64,000 bases of DNA from Akkermansia sp. RCC_12PD (GTDB lineage Bacteria; Verrucomicrobiota; Verrucomicrobiia; Verrucomicrobiales; Akkermansiaceae): assembly GCF_036417355.1 (NCBI RefSeq), contig NZ_CP143889.1:434001-498000 (forward strand). The letters run 5' to 3'. The notes beneath the pieces were generated by a model that worked only from the letters and a program-made list of their open reading frames with translations, was not told the origin of the DNA and made no database searches. Positions 18,128 to 27,178 of the stretch are shown here, piece after piece. Every line of letters begins with the position of its first letter. Within the stretch, counting starts at the first letter, position 1. The position numbers were made by a program, and so were the translations under genes.

Positions 18128-18973
18128 TCACCTTCCAATCGTGGTCCCGTAAGGCGACTGTATCGGGCGCACGGGAGGAGGAACGGGCTGGGGCCTGGGC
18201 GGTGGGGGAGGAGGATTGGGCCGGATAATGACAGGCGGCGGATAGTTCCAGGGCCTGACGATGGGTGTGACCACGACGCGCTCCGTTTTTGGCTGACTGG
18301 CTACCTCACGGATTTCACCCTGCAACTGGTTGACCTGCTTGTTCAAGTCCGTGATTTTTTTCTGGGTGCCGTCTTTCAGGGCCAGGTATTTCTTTTCCAG
18401 ATCCTTCCAATACAGCTCGGCATCTTCCCTTTTTTTACGAATGGAACTGATCTGGTCCTGGTAGGTTCTAGCCCTGGCGCGGAAGACTTTGGCATCCTGC
18501 GGCAGCCCTACCCGGTCCGCTTCCTGCGCATTCCACTGGAGGGCGATGACTTCGGCCTCTACACGGGAAAGATCCCCCATCAGAAGGAACATGCGGACAA
18601 CGTCCTCCCCCTCCAGGTAGCGTGGATGGCGTTCCGCTTCCGAGAGGGATTCACGGAATTTCCTGGCCTCTTCCTCAGCCGCTTTTTTGACCGCTTCCGC
18701 CTTTTGCCTGCGGATGGCTTCCTCGCTCCGTCGCTTTTCCAGCCGTGCGGCCACCTCATCCGGCGTCATCCCGTAAGCCTTCTGCTGTTCGTCCGTCAGC
18801 TCCTGGTAGGGGACTTTCGCCACGCCATCCGTATATTGGACGCTGACGAAGTCATCCCCGGAAGATACCACGCTGGCATCTTTCAGAACCCTGCCGGACC
18901 GCAAGGCCATATTATCTGCCAGGGAGGCGGGCAGCAGGACACACAGAACTAGTAGACAGACTCCAGGTTTCAT
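18128..18973 (-). CDS. Secreted coiled-coil protein with SHD1-like N-terminal module and proline-rich tail
   Basis: 281 residues from ATG 18973 (MKPGVCLLVLCVLLPASLAD, a signal peptide; an upstream TTG is ignored). Residues 24-60 (LRSGRVLKDASVVSSGDDFV, then GVAKVPYQELTDEQQKAYG) resemble the short SHD1-like beta module found at the start of many verrucomicrobial secreted proteins. Then come a long charged helix (residues 75-125 and 170-215, Lys/Glu/Ala-rich, coiled coil likely) and a tail rich in proline (PPPPPPRPQPVPPP). It is probably periplasmic or wall-spanning. No enzymatic motif is seen and the function is unknown. Confidence 0.65.
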   Translation of the reverse strand: MKPGVCLLVLCVLLPASLADNMALRSGRVLKDASVVSSGDDFVSVQYTDGVAKVPYQELTDEQQKAYGMTPDEVAARLEKRRSEEAIRRQKAEAVKKAAEEEARKFRESLSEAERHPRYLEGEDVVRMFLLMGDLSRVEAEVIALQWNAQEADRVGLPQDAKVFRARARTYQDQISSIRKKREDAELYWKDLEKKYLALKDGTQKKITDLNKQVNQLQGEIREVASQPKTERVVVTPIVRPWNYPPPVIIRPNPPPPPPRPQPVPPPVRPIQSPYGTTIGR

Positions 18974-19102
18974 ACAATTCAACGGTTCTACCTAGATAAG
19001 AGGCGCCAGAAAAGAAATTTATTCAAAAAAAGATGACCAGATGTTATTGCTGGCACGTCGCCCCCCCTTTTCGTTAGAGTTTTGTGAAGCATTTACACGT
19101 TT

Positions 19103-20086
19103 ATGAATTCACATTCGTCATCCTGGAGTCCTTTACCCCCACTTCCCGATCCGGAAGGGTTTGCCGGCATGTATGCGGGAACCCACAGAAATATTCTTAT
19201 TTGTGCAGGCGGAACGAATTTCCCCGGCAAGCCCATGCTGGAGGGAGGCGTCAAAACCTGGACGGACCGTGTTTTCACCCTGGAGCCGGGAAGCCCTGCG
19301 TGGCGGGAAGCTGGCGTACTGCCTTCGCCGTATGCCTACGGAGCGTCCGCCAGCCTGGAAGACGGCCTGTTGTGCATCGGCGGATGCGACCAGAAAGGCC
19401 ACCGCAGGGATGTTTACCTGCTGGGAGTTTCCGACGGGACCTTGATCGTCTCCGCTTTTCCCTCCCTCCCAGTCGCGCTGGCCTACACGGCGGCAGCCGT
19501 GCTGGACGGCAAAGTGTACCTTACGGGCGGCTGTGAATACTCCGGAGAGCAGGACTGCACCAACCGGATGTTCATGCTGGATTCCGCGAATCCCGGCCAA
19601 GGCTGGCAGGAACTTCCCGCACTGCCCGGGAGAGGCCGCTTCCTGCACCAAATGGCTTCGGTTAACGGTGTTCTGTACGTCCTGGGCGGCATCGGCCTGA
19701 AAGAAGAGAACGGCCGCCAGGTCCGGGAACTACTGACGGAGGCATGGAGCTTCACCCCTTCCGGCGGATGGACGCGGCAACCGGACATGCCTTATGCCAT
19801 TGCAGCCGCGCCCACTCCGGCCCCAGTCTCCCGGAGCGGGGTCATCTACCTGCTGGCCGGGGACGACGGCTCTGGCAGGAAATACACGCCGCAGACCAAT
19901 CCCGGCTTCAACAACCAGTCCCTGTGCCTGGACACGGCAACGGCGGAATGGCACGACGGAGGCCCTATCGGAGCACCGCGGGCGGTGCTTCCCTGCTGCG
20001 CCTGGGAAGGCCGCTTCATCGCGGTCAACGGCGAACTTAAGCCCGGCAGACGCTCCCCCGAAGTCTGGAGCATTTCCCTTTCCTGA
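19103..20086 (+). CDS. Kelch-repeat sialic acid mutarotase-like protein
   Basis: 327 residues with repeated Kelch strands: ILICAGGTNFPGK, GLLCIGGCDQKG, KVYLTGGCEYSG, VLYVLGGIG and GVIYLLAGDD, each with the GG signature at intervals of about 50 residues, forming a six-bladed propeller. The arrangement matches the cyclically permuted mutarotase family related to NanM, which converts the alpha to the beta anomer of N-acetylneuraminate. No signal peptide is present, unlike NanM, so a cytoplasmic location is likely. It ends 26 bases before a second Kelch gene fused to a transporter, so the two are probably cotranscribed and serve sialic acid handling (inference). Confidence 0.78.
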   Translation: MNSHSSSWSPLPPLPDPEGFAGMYAGTHRNILICAGGTNFPGKPMLEGGVKTWTDRVFTLEPGSPAWREAGVLPSPYAYGASASLEDGLLCIGGCDQKGHRRDVYLLGVSDGTLIVSAFPSLPVALAYTAAAVLDGKVYLTGGCEYSGEQDCTNRMFMLDSANPGQGWQELPALPGRGRFLHQMASVNGVLYVLGGIGLKEENGRQVRELLTEAWSFTPSGGWTRQPDMPYAIAAAPTPAPVSRSGVIYLLAGDDGSGRKYTPQTNPGFNNQSLCLDTATAEWHDGGPIGAPRAVLPCCAWEGRFIAVNGELKPGRRSPEVWSISLS

Positions 20087-20112
20087 TTTTTCCAGCACCA
20101 ACAACAAATCAT

Positions 20113-22665
20113 ATGACGCACTCCTCACATTACCTGGATCGGTTCACCAAGACATGGTGCGCGGTCCTCGCCTGCCTGATGCTGACGGCTGTCCCGACCG
20201 CCCACGCATCCTTTTCCGTGGATGTCCATTCCGCCGGCAGCATTCCTGACCTGCCCGATCCCGTGGGGCGCGCTGGCATGATTGCCGGGACCGTGACGGA
20301 AAAAGACGGCTCCCAGTCCATCATTGCCGCAGGAGGGGCCAATTTCCCGAATGCCGCTCCCGGAGCCGCCACGCCGGAGGAACGCGGCCCGAAGGCGTAC
20401 CACCGGGATATTTTCAAACTCACCAACGGACAATGGAACAAAGTCGGCAGCCTGCCCGTTCCGCTGGGTTACGCGGCATGCGCCAGCGTCGGCAAGGGCG
20501 TGGTGCTGGCCGGCGGCCACAATGAAGAGGGCATTTGGCAAGGCACCCTGCTGATCAAGGCGGACGGGTCCGTGGAAAAGCTTCCTTCCCTTCCCCGCCC
20601 CGTGACGGAAGCCGCTTTCGTCGGTTCGGGAGACAAGTTCTATGTCATCGGCGGACGGGACCGGGACGAACCGGAAGCGGCCCTGAATACCGTGTACGTG
20701 CTGGACACATCCCCTGAAACGGCCAGCATGGAGTGGAAGACTCTGCCTCCGTTCCAAGGTCCGGGGCGCATTCTTGCCACCGCCGCCTTTTCCGACAGCA
20801 CTCTCTTCCTGGTGGGGGGATGTTCCCTTTCCAAAAATGCCGCAGGAGAAACGGAGAGGACCTACCTTTCCGACCTGATCGACTACGATCTAGGCTCCAC
20901 GAACCCCGCCGAGTGGGGGCGCATGAAGAAGGAGCGCACCGGTCCCGGAACGCCTGTAGCGGCAGCGGCCGGCCCCGCCCCCGTCAAGGAGAACACCATC
21001 ATCCTGATTGGCGGGGACAAGCGCGGTAACTCCCCGGACCCGTCCAGGCCCGTGATGCAGTCCAGGGACATCCTGGCCTATGACATTGTAAAGGATGAAT
21101 GGAGCCGCCTGGGGGAATGGCCCGCAGGCATCGCCACGGCCCCTGCTGTCACACGAGGCAATGAGATCATCACCATCAGCGGAGAAACCGCTCCCGGCGT
21201 ACGTACTCCCGTGAACGCGTCCGCAACCGCGGGATACCATTTTGAGATGAGCACGGTGGACTATGCCGTTCTCATCCTCACGGTCATCGTCCTGGCCATC
21301 ATCATCATTTCCGCCGTGCGCAACGGCGTCAGGAACGTCTCCGCCGTCACGGATCCGAACACCAGGCCCGGTCTGTGGGCCTGGGTGGCCGTCATCGTGC
21401 TGTGGTTCGTCGTGATGCTGAACTACTTTGACCGCCAGCTTCTTTCCGCCCTGCATGAACCCATTGTACGGGACATTCCCCAGACGGAGGCCCAGTTCGG
21501 CATGGTTACCTCCGTCTTCCTGCTGATTTACGCGCTGCTCAGCCCGGTAGGCGGATTTCTGGCGGACCGCTACAGCCGCCGCCTGATGATTCTCTGTTCC
21601 CTGGTTGTCTGGTCCGTAGTCACCTGGTGGACCGGGCACGCGGAGGATTATACCTCCCTGCTCATCGCCCGCGGGGCCATGGGCATCAGTGAGGCCTTCT
21701 ACATTCCCGCCGCGCTGGCCCTGATCACGGACTACCACCGCGGCAGCACACGCTCCATCGCCACGGGCCTGCACATGAGCGGGATTTACGTGGGCATGGC
21801 CATCGCCGGATTCGGCGCTACCATGGCTTCCTGGACGGGCTGGCGCATGACCTTTGCCCTGTTCGGTCTGATCGGCGTGGCTTACGCCATCGTCCTGATC
21901 CTGTTCCTGAAAGACCCCGGCAAGGCGCCCGCGGACACGGCCCTTGCCCGGAAGAAGGACAAGCCCGGGGAAGAAACCGTATTGATCAATGTGGACAACG
22001 ACGAACAGACAGTAAAGCTTCCCGCGTCCAAGCTTTCCACAGGTGCCGTCCTTTCCAGCCTGCTGAGCGGACGCCCCATGTGGATGCTGCTTTGCGTGGT
22101 AGCCTTTGCGGGAGCGGGCAACTGGTTCCTGCTGACGTGGTACCCCACCCTGCTGCATGACCAGTACCACCTTTCCTCCGCGGAGGCTGGCCCCGCCGCC
22201 ACGCTCTGGAGTTCCATTGCCAAATACATCGCGGTGCTGGGAGGCGCCATTCTTGCGGATATGTGGTACAGGCGCAATACCCGCGCACGCGCGCTGGTAC
22301 CGGGCATTGCCTTCAGCATATCCGGCCCGCTGGTCGTCCTGGCGCTGCTGCCCGGTATCTTCGGCTGGGACATTGCGGTCCCTCTGGTGCTCATGCTCGG
22401 TTTGGTGGCCACGCAGGGGCTGGCGCAAGGATCGCTGGACGCCACCCTCATGCCTGTGTTACGCTCCCATATTGACGAGCGTTACTCTGCCACCGGCTAT
22501 GGTCTCCTGAACCTTACCTCCGCCGGGGTGGGCGCGCTCATCTCCTTCTTCGGCGGCTGGTTCAAGGACCAGGGTATCCCCCTGACCACGACCCTGGCCG
22601 CTGCCGGATGCCTCATGCTGTTCTGCGGACTTCTGCTCCTGATGCTGCCGAGGCCCAGGCACTGA
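20113..22665 (+). CDS. Fusion of a periplasmic Kelch mutarotase domain and an MFS transporter
   Basis: 850 residues. A signal peptide (CAVLACLMLTAVPTAHA) precedes a six-bladed Kelch propeller (residues 35-370; blades at IIAAGGANFPN, GVVLAGGHNEEG, KFYVIGGRDRD, LFLVGGCSLS, IILIGGDKRG, IITISGE). One transmembrane helix follows (about 384-405, YAVLILTVIVLAIIIISAV), then an MFS domain (about 420-850) with NYFDRQLLSALHEPI in helix 1 and GGFLADRYSRRLMIL as the helix 2-3 loop. The extra helix brings the chain from the periplasm to the cytoplasm so that the MFS part has its usual orientation. Inference: sialic acid anomer conversion directly coupled to uptake. Transport substrate and energy source are not shown by sequence. 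Confidence 0.82.
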   Translation: MTHSSHYLDRFTKTWCAVLACLMLTAVPTAHASFSVDVHSAGSIPDLPDPVGRAGMIAGTVTEKDGSQSIIAAGGANFPNAAPGAATPEERGPKAYHRDIFKLTNGQWNKVGSLPVPLGYAACASVGKGVVLAGGHNEEGIWQGTLLIKADGSVEKLPSLPRPVTEAAFVGSGDKFYVIGGRDRDEPEAALNTVYVLDTSPETASMEWKTLPPFQGPGRILATAAFSDSTLFLVGGCSLSKNAAGETERTYLSDLIDYDLGSTNPAEWGRMKKERTGPGTPVAAAAGPAPVKENTIILIGGDKRGNSPDPSRPVMQSRDILAYDIVKDEWSRLGEWPAGIATAPAVTRGNEIITISGETAPGVRTPVNASATAGYHFEMSTVDYAVLILTVIVLAIIIISAVRNGVRNVSAVTDPNTRPGLWAWVAVIVLWFVVMLNYFDRQLLSALHEPIVRDIPQTEAQFGMVTSVFLLIYALLSPVGGFLADRYSRRLMILCSLVVWSVVTWWTGHAEDYTSLLIARGAMGISEAFYIPAALALITDYHRGSTRSIATGLHMSGIYVGMAIAGFGATMASWTGWRMTFALFGLIGVAYAIVLILFLKDPGKAPADTALARKKDKPGEETVLINVDNDEQTVKLPASKLSTGAVLSSLLSGRPMWMLLCVVAFAGAGNWFLLTWYPTLLHDQYHLSSAEAGPAATLWSSIAKYIAVLGGAILADMWYRRNTRARALVPGIAFSISGPLVVLALLPGIFGWDIAVPLVLMLGLVATQGLAQGSLDATLMPVLRSHIDERYSATGYGLLNLTSAGVGALISFFGGWFKDQGIPLTTTLAAAGCLMLFCGLLLLMLPRPRH

Positions 22666-22695
22666 CACACCAAACTCACCACCCAGACTATCCCA

Positions 22696-23877
22696 ATGAA
22701 GACACCTGCACGCAACTGCCTGACTGCGGGGGCCCTGTGTTTCCTGTCCCTGCTTTCCCCGGCGGAAGGCCGCACCTGGACCAACACCCAGGGAAAAACC
22801 CTGGAGGCCGAATTCGTCAAACTGGACGGCCAGAAGGCAGTGCTGACCCGCGCCGGAGGCCAGACGGTAACCATTCCCCTGAACCAGCTTTCCGAGGCGG
22901 ACCGGAACTTCATCGCGGAACAGGGAACGGGAGCTCCCCCCTCCAACCCAGCAGACAATTACAAGCAGCCCTGGCCCAGAACCGTCAAATGCCCGGACAA
23001 TTTCAAGGTGGAAACCATCAAGGAGGAAAAAGGGGAATATATTTACGAGACGCCCCATTTCCGCTTTATTTGCGACGCCAAGCTGGGCGCAGGCATGATC
23101 AAGCGGCTGGGCCTCCTGTTTGAAGCCACCCACCTGGCCAACAAAACGCTGCCCATCGGCAACATTCCGCCCCATGACGATTCCGCCAAATTCCCGGCCT
23201 ACCTGTACGAAAAGTTCAGCACCTATCTGGAAAACGGGGGGCTCGAAGGAACGGCGGGCATTTTCCTGGGAACCACGCGGCCGGGGGACCGGGGCAGAAT
23301 TCTGGTGCCTTTCCAGTCACTGGGCGTCAAGTCCATGGGGAGCACGTACATCATTGACCGGGACAAGGATTCCACCACCCTCATTCACGAACTGACGCAC
23401 CAGCTCATGTCTCCGCAGGCCAAGCAGGCCAGCTGGTTCTGCGAGGGGTCCGCGGAATATGTGGCCATGACGCCCTATGCCGGGGGCCGCTTCAACTTCG
23501 GCGCCAACCGCTCCCACATCGTTTCCCGCGTTACGGAGTACGGCAAGAAAAACACGGGGGGCCGCGCCCTGGGGGACGATTTTGAGGCTCCCGGCCTGGA
23601 GGCCTTCATGAACATGCCCTACACCCAGTTCACGAGTGAAAACGCCAATCTTCACTACGGCCTGGCCGCACTGATGGCCTATTACTTCTACCACATGGAT
23701 GGAAAAGGGGACGCCCAGCGCATCAAGAATTATATGAAGGCCATTCAGTCCGGCACCAGTGAAAAGGAGGCGCAGAAACTCCTTCTGGACGGCAGGACCT
23801 ACGAGGAACTGGCCAAGGAGATCGAGCAAAAATGGCGCAAGGCGGGCGTCAAGATCCGCTTCCGCGCCTCTTCCTGA
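22696..23877 (+). CDS. Secreted zinc peptidase-like protein with N-terminal SHD1 domain
   Basis: 393 residues. A signal peptide (CLTAGALCFLSLLSPAEG) is followed by an SHD1 domain (RTWTNTQGKTLEAEFVKLDG, then VTIPLNQLSEADRNFI), then a peptidase-like region with LIHELTHQLMSP (about residues 230-241), an HExxH zinc site, and a downstream FCEGSAEYVAM that could give the third (glutamate) ligand of a gluzincin (DUF1570-like). Start ATG 22696 is 30 bases after the Kelch-MFS gene, so it may be the last gene of that operon. A proteolytic role on host or envelope proteins is inferred; no substrate can be named. Confidence 0.72.
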   Translation: MKTPARNCLTAGALCFLSLLSPAEGRTWTNTQGKTLEAEFVKLDGQKAVLTRAGGQTVTIPLNQLSEADRNFIAEQGTGAPPSNPADNYKQPWPRTVKCPDNFKVETIKEEKGEYIYETPHFRFICDAKLGAGMIKRLGLLFEATHLANKTLPIGNIPPHDDSAKFPAYLYEKFSTYLENGGLEGTAGIFLGTTRPGDRGRILVPFQSLGVKSMGSTYIIDRDKDSTTLIHELTHQLMSPQAKQASWFCEGSAEYVAMTPYAGGRFNFGANRSHIVSRVTEYGKKNTGGRALGDDFEAPGLEAFMNMPYTQFTSENANLHYGLAALMAYYFYHMDGKGDAQRIKNYMKAIQSGTSEKEAQKLLLDGRTYEELAKEIEQKWRKAGVKIRFRASS

Positions 23878-24001
23878 TCACTTTCTTTCCATACAATCTG
23901 CCTGTTCCCTGTCGGGAACGGGGGACACACGTGCCCTGAAAAACCGTTGACATGGCGGGGAAAGGCGGCAAACTCCCCTCAACAGGGGCTTTCAGACACG
24001 C

Positions 24002-27000
24002 ATGGCAGAAAACGCTTCCATATCTTCCCTGCTGGACAGGGTGGCCCGCACCGCCCCCTTCCACAGGGAACTCGCGAAGCTGGGCACGGAGGAACAGGCC
24101 GTTTTCGACCACACCGCGTTGCCCGGCGTGCCGTTTGTTGCGGCCCTGTGCATCAACAGCGTTCCGGACACGTGCCGCACCTGGGTGGTGACTCCCCATC
24201 TGCGGGCCCAGGAATCCGTAGCCTCACAACTGGAGACATGGGGCGTGCACAATATCCTGTTCGTCCCGGAAAAGGAGGTGGCACTGGGCGAAGAAATAGG
24301 AGACCCGGAACTCACCGCCGAGCGGCTGAACGTGCTGCACCGTATTGCCTCCGGGCAGATAGGCAGGCAGACCGTTGTTCTGACGGAAAATTCCCTGAAT
24401 GACGAGGTTCCCTCCACCAGGGGCATGCAGAATCAGGGCATGGTGTTGAAAGCGGGGGAAACACGGCCGCCGGACGAGCTGGAAAAGCTGTTCACGGGAG
24501 CCGGATTCGAAGGCGTTCCGCAGGTCATTTCCCGCGGGCAGTGGTCCCGCCGCGGCGGCATTCTGGACGTTTTCCCCCTCCAATCCGCCAATCCCGTGCG
24601 CCTGGAATTCTTTGACGATGAAATCGAGTCCATCCGGGAATTCGACGTGGATACCCAGGTCTCCTTCCGGAAGGTGGAGCACGTCAACCTCGTTCTGCAG
24701 GAGGCGGACGCCGCGGAAACCCTGCGCGACTGGATCAGGCCGGGAGACTTGGTCATCACCACCCCCTTCTGCAAGGAGCGCGGACACGCGTGCATCCTGA
24801 CCGCTCCCCCGGAAAGTGCGGAGGGAGAGGAGGATTTCTCTCTCGCCATCCATGACAATCCCCTGGGCAGCTTTGACGCCGGGGACTTCGTGATGCAGGA
24901 AATGCGCCGCGAATTGGCCGAACGCCAGATAAGGGAATGGCTGGACCGGAAATGGAACGTCAGCATGTTCTTCCCGAACCAGGCGGAAGAGGAGCGGTTC
25001 AAGGATATCTGCGCCGGGACCCCTGCCCTGCTTTCCATCACCTGCCTGCGGGGAGACCTGCCCGGCGGATTCAGCATCCCCGGTGCGAAGACGGCGGTTC
25101 TCTCCTCCTCCGAGCTGTTCGGCAGGTACCAGTCCGCCACGGCGCGGCGGCGCGCCAGCCGGGAAGACAAGGCGCGCAAGGCACGCGCCCAGGCCTCCCT
25201 GAAAGACATCAATCCGGGGGACCTGGTGGTCCATACCAGCTACGGCATCGGGAAGTTCATCAACATCTCCACCTCTCCGGATTCCGGAGACGAGGAAATG
25301 AACATCCTCTACCGGGACAACACCATCCTGCATGTCCCCCTCAGCCAAGCACACCTGGTTTCCCGCTACATCGGCCTGGGCAGCAGGACGCCGGAACTCA
25401 ACAAACTGGGGGATTCCAAATGGCAGCGCGCCAAAAAATCCGCGGAACGCTCCGTGGCGGACTACGCCGCCCAGCTCCTGAACGTGCAAGCGGAACGCCA
25501 GACGGGCAAAGGCTACAGCCACCCGCCGGACAGCAAATGGATGTGGGAGTTTGAAAGCTCCTTCCCGTTCCGTGAAACGCCCGACCAGCTCCGCGCCATC
25601 GCCCAGACGAAGGCGGACATGGAATCCACCCGGCCCATGGACCGCCTGATCTGCGGAGACGTGGGCTTCGGCAAGACGGAGGTAGCCATCCGCGCCGCAT
25701 TCAAATGCGTAACCGGCGGCCGCCAGGCGGCCGTGCTGGTGCCCACCACCGTACTGGCGGAGCAGCACTTCCGCACCTTCAAGTCACGCATGAGCGAATA
25801 TCCCGTGCGGATTGAAATGCTGAGCCGCCTCAACAGCGCGGCGGAAGTCAAATCCACGCTGGAAGGGTTGAAAAACGGCTCCGTGGACATCGTCATCGGC
25901 ACCCACCGGCTCATTTCCGAAGACGTATCCATCAAGAACCTGGGACTGGTAGTCATTGACGAGGAACAGCGCTTCGGCGTCAAGCACAAGGAAAAATTCA
26001 AGGAGCGCTTCAAGGGAATAGACGTGCTCACCCTGTCGGCCACCCCTATTCCCCGCACGCTGTACATTGCCCTGATGGGCGCCAGGGACATGAGTTCCAT
26101 CGACACGCCGCCCGTCAACAGGCAGCCGGTGCAGACCAGCGTCTGCCCATATGACGAACGCATCATGAAAAAGGCCATGGAGCGCGAATTGGAGCGCGGC
26201 GGCCAGATATTCCTGCTGCACAACCGCGTCAAAACCATCGAACTGTTCCGGGACAGAATACAGGCCCTGGTCCCCAAGGCGCGCATCGTCATCGGCCACG
26301 GACAAATGCCCAAGGATGAACTGGAAAAGGTCATGAGCTCCTTCGTGCGGGGAGAGGCGGACATTCTGCTGGCTACCACTATCATTGAATCGGGCATAGA
26401 CATTCCCAACGCCAATACCATCATTATTGACAGGGCGGACCGCTTCGGCCTGGCGGATCTGTACCAGCTCCGCGGCCGTGTGGGCCGCTCAGGACACCGC
26501 GCGTACGCCTACCTCATGCTGCCCAGGTCCTCATCCACTACGGAAGACGCCCGCAAGCGCGTCTCCGCCATCAAACAGTACACGGAACTGGGTTCCGGAT
26601 TCAAAATAGCCATGCGCGACCTGGAAATCCGCGGAGCGGGCAACCTGCTCGGCACCCAGCAAAGCGGCCACATCGCCGCCATCGGCTTCGACCTGTACTG
26701 CCAGCTTCTCCAGCAGTCCATCTCCCACATGCAGGGCAAACATTCCGCACCCAGGGCGGACGCCGCCCTCCGGGCGGATTTCATCGTGAACAGTGAAACG
26801 CAGTTTGCGACCAAATCCCGCAAGGAGTACCTGGGCGCCTTCATTCCGCGGAACTACATCAGCGACGCCCCGCTGCGCATCGCCGCCTATAAGGATTTGG
26901 CGGGAGCCCGCACCATCAAGGAGACGGACGCCCTGCTCCGCACCTGGGAAGACCGATTCGGACCTGCACCGGAAACGGTGCATCATCTGCTTGCCACGCA

Positions 27001-27178
27001 CAAAATCAAGATACTGGCCACCATGGCCAATATATCCATGGTGGAAGTCAGCGGCCAGCGCCTGATGCTTACCCGGAACGGGGATTTCATCCTCCTGTCC
27101 AACAAATTTCCGCGCCTGGTGGGAATCACCCCGGCGGAAAAGCTTCAGGAAACTCTGGAAATGCTTAAAAAGATCTAA
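24002..27178 (+). CDS. mfd: Transcription-repair coupling factor
   Basis: 1058 residues, slightly shorter than E. coli Mfd (1148). Domains in order: UvrB-homology region (residues 1-350), RNA polymerase-interacting CarD-like domain (about 400-460: INPGDLVVHTSYGIGKFI), superfamily 2 helicase with Walker A GDVGFGKTEVAIRAAFK, motif II VIDEEQRFGVKHKEKFK, TLSATPIPRTL and the C-terminal motif VI QLRGRVGRSGHRAYAYL, and a short D7 domain. Mfd releases RNA polymerase stalled at DNA lesions and recruits UvrA. The 3' end overlaps a convergent gene by 4 bases. Confidence 0.97.
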   Translation: MAENASISSLLDRVARTAPFHRELAKLGTEEQAVFDHTALPGVPFVAALCINSVPDTCRTWVVTPHLRAQESVASQLETWGVHNILFVPEKEVALGEEIGDPELTAERLNVLHRIASGQIGRQTVVLTENSLNDEVPSTRGMQNQGMVLKAGETRPPDELEKLFTGAGFEGVPQVISRGQWSRRGGILDVFPLQSANPVRLEFFDDEIESIREFDVDTQVSFRKVEHVNLVLQEADAAETLRDWIRPGDLVITTPFCKERGHACILTAPPESAEGEEDFSLAIHDNPLGSFDAGDFVMQEMRRELAERQIREWLDRKWNVSMFFPNQAEEERFKDICAGTPALLSITCLRGDLPGGFSIPGAKTAVLSSSELFGRYQSATARRRASREDKARKARAQASLKDINPGDLVVHTSYGIGKFINISTSPDSGDEEMNILYRDNTILHVPLSQAHLVSRYIGLGSRTPELNKLGDSKWQRAKKSAERSVADYAAQLLNVQAERQTGKGYSHPPDSKWMWEFESSFPFRETPDQLRAIAQTKADMESTRPMDRLICGDVGFGKTEVAIRAAFKCVTGGRQAAVLVPTTVLAEQHFRTFKSRMSEYPVRIEMLSRLNSAAEVKSTLEGLKNGSVDIVIGTHRLISEDVSIKNLGLVVIDEEQRFGVKHKEKFKERFKGIDVLTLSATPIPRTLYIALMGARDMSSIDTPPVNRQPVQTSVCPYDERIMKKAMERELERGGQIFLLHNRVKTIELFRDRIQALVPKARIVIGHGQMPKDELEKVMSSFVRGEADILLATTIIESGIDIPNANTIIIDRADRFGLADLYQLRGRVGRSGHRAYAYLMLPRSSSTTEDARKRVSAIKQYTELGSGFKIAMRDLEIRGAGNLLGTQQSGHIAAIGFDLYCQLLQQSISHMQGKHSAPRADAALRADFIVNSETQFATKSRKEYLGAFIPRNYISDAPLRIAAYKDLAGARTIKETDALLRTWEDRFGPAPETVHHLLATHKIKILATMANISMVEVSGQRLMLTRNGDFILLSNKFPRLVGITPAEKLQETLEMLKKI

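Noticed and set aside
24224-25768. 514-codon minus-strand frame
   Set aside because: Antisense to mfd, caused by GC-rich codon use.
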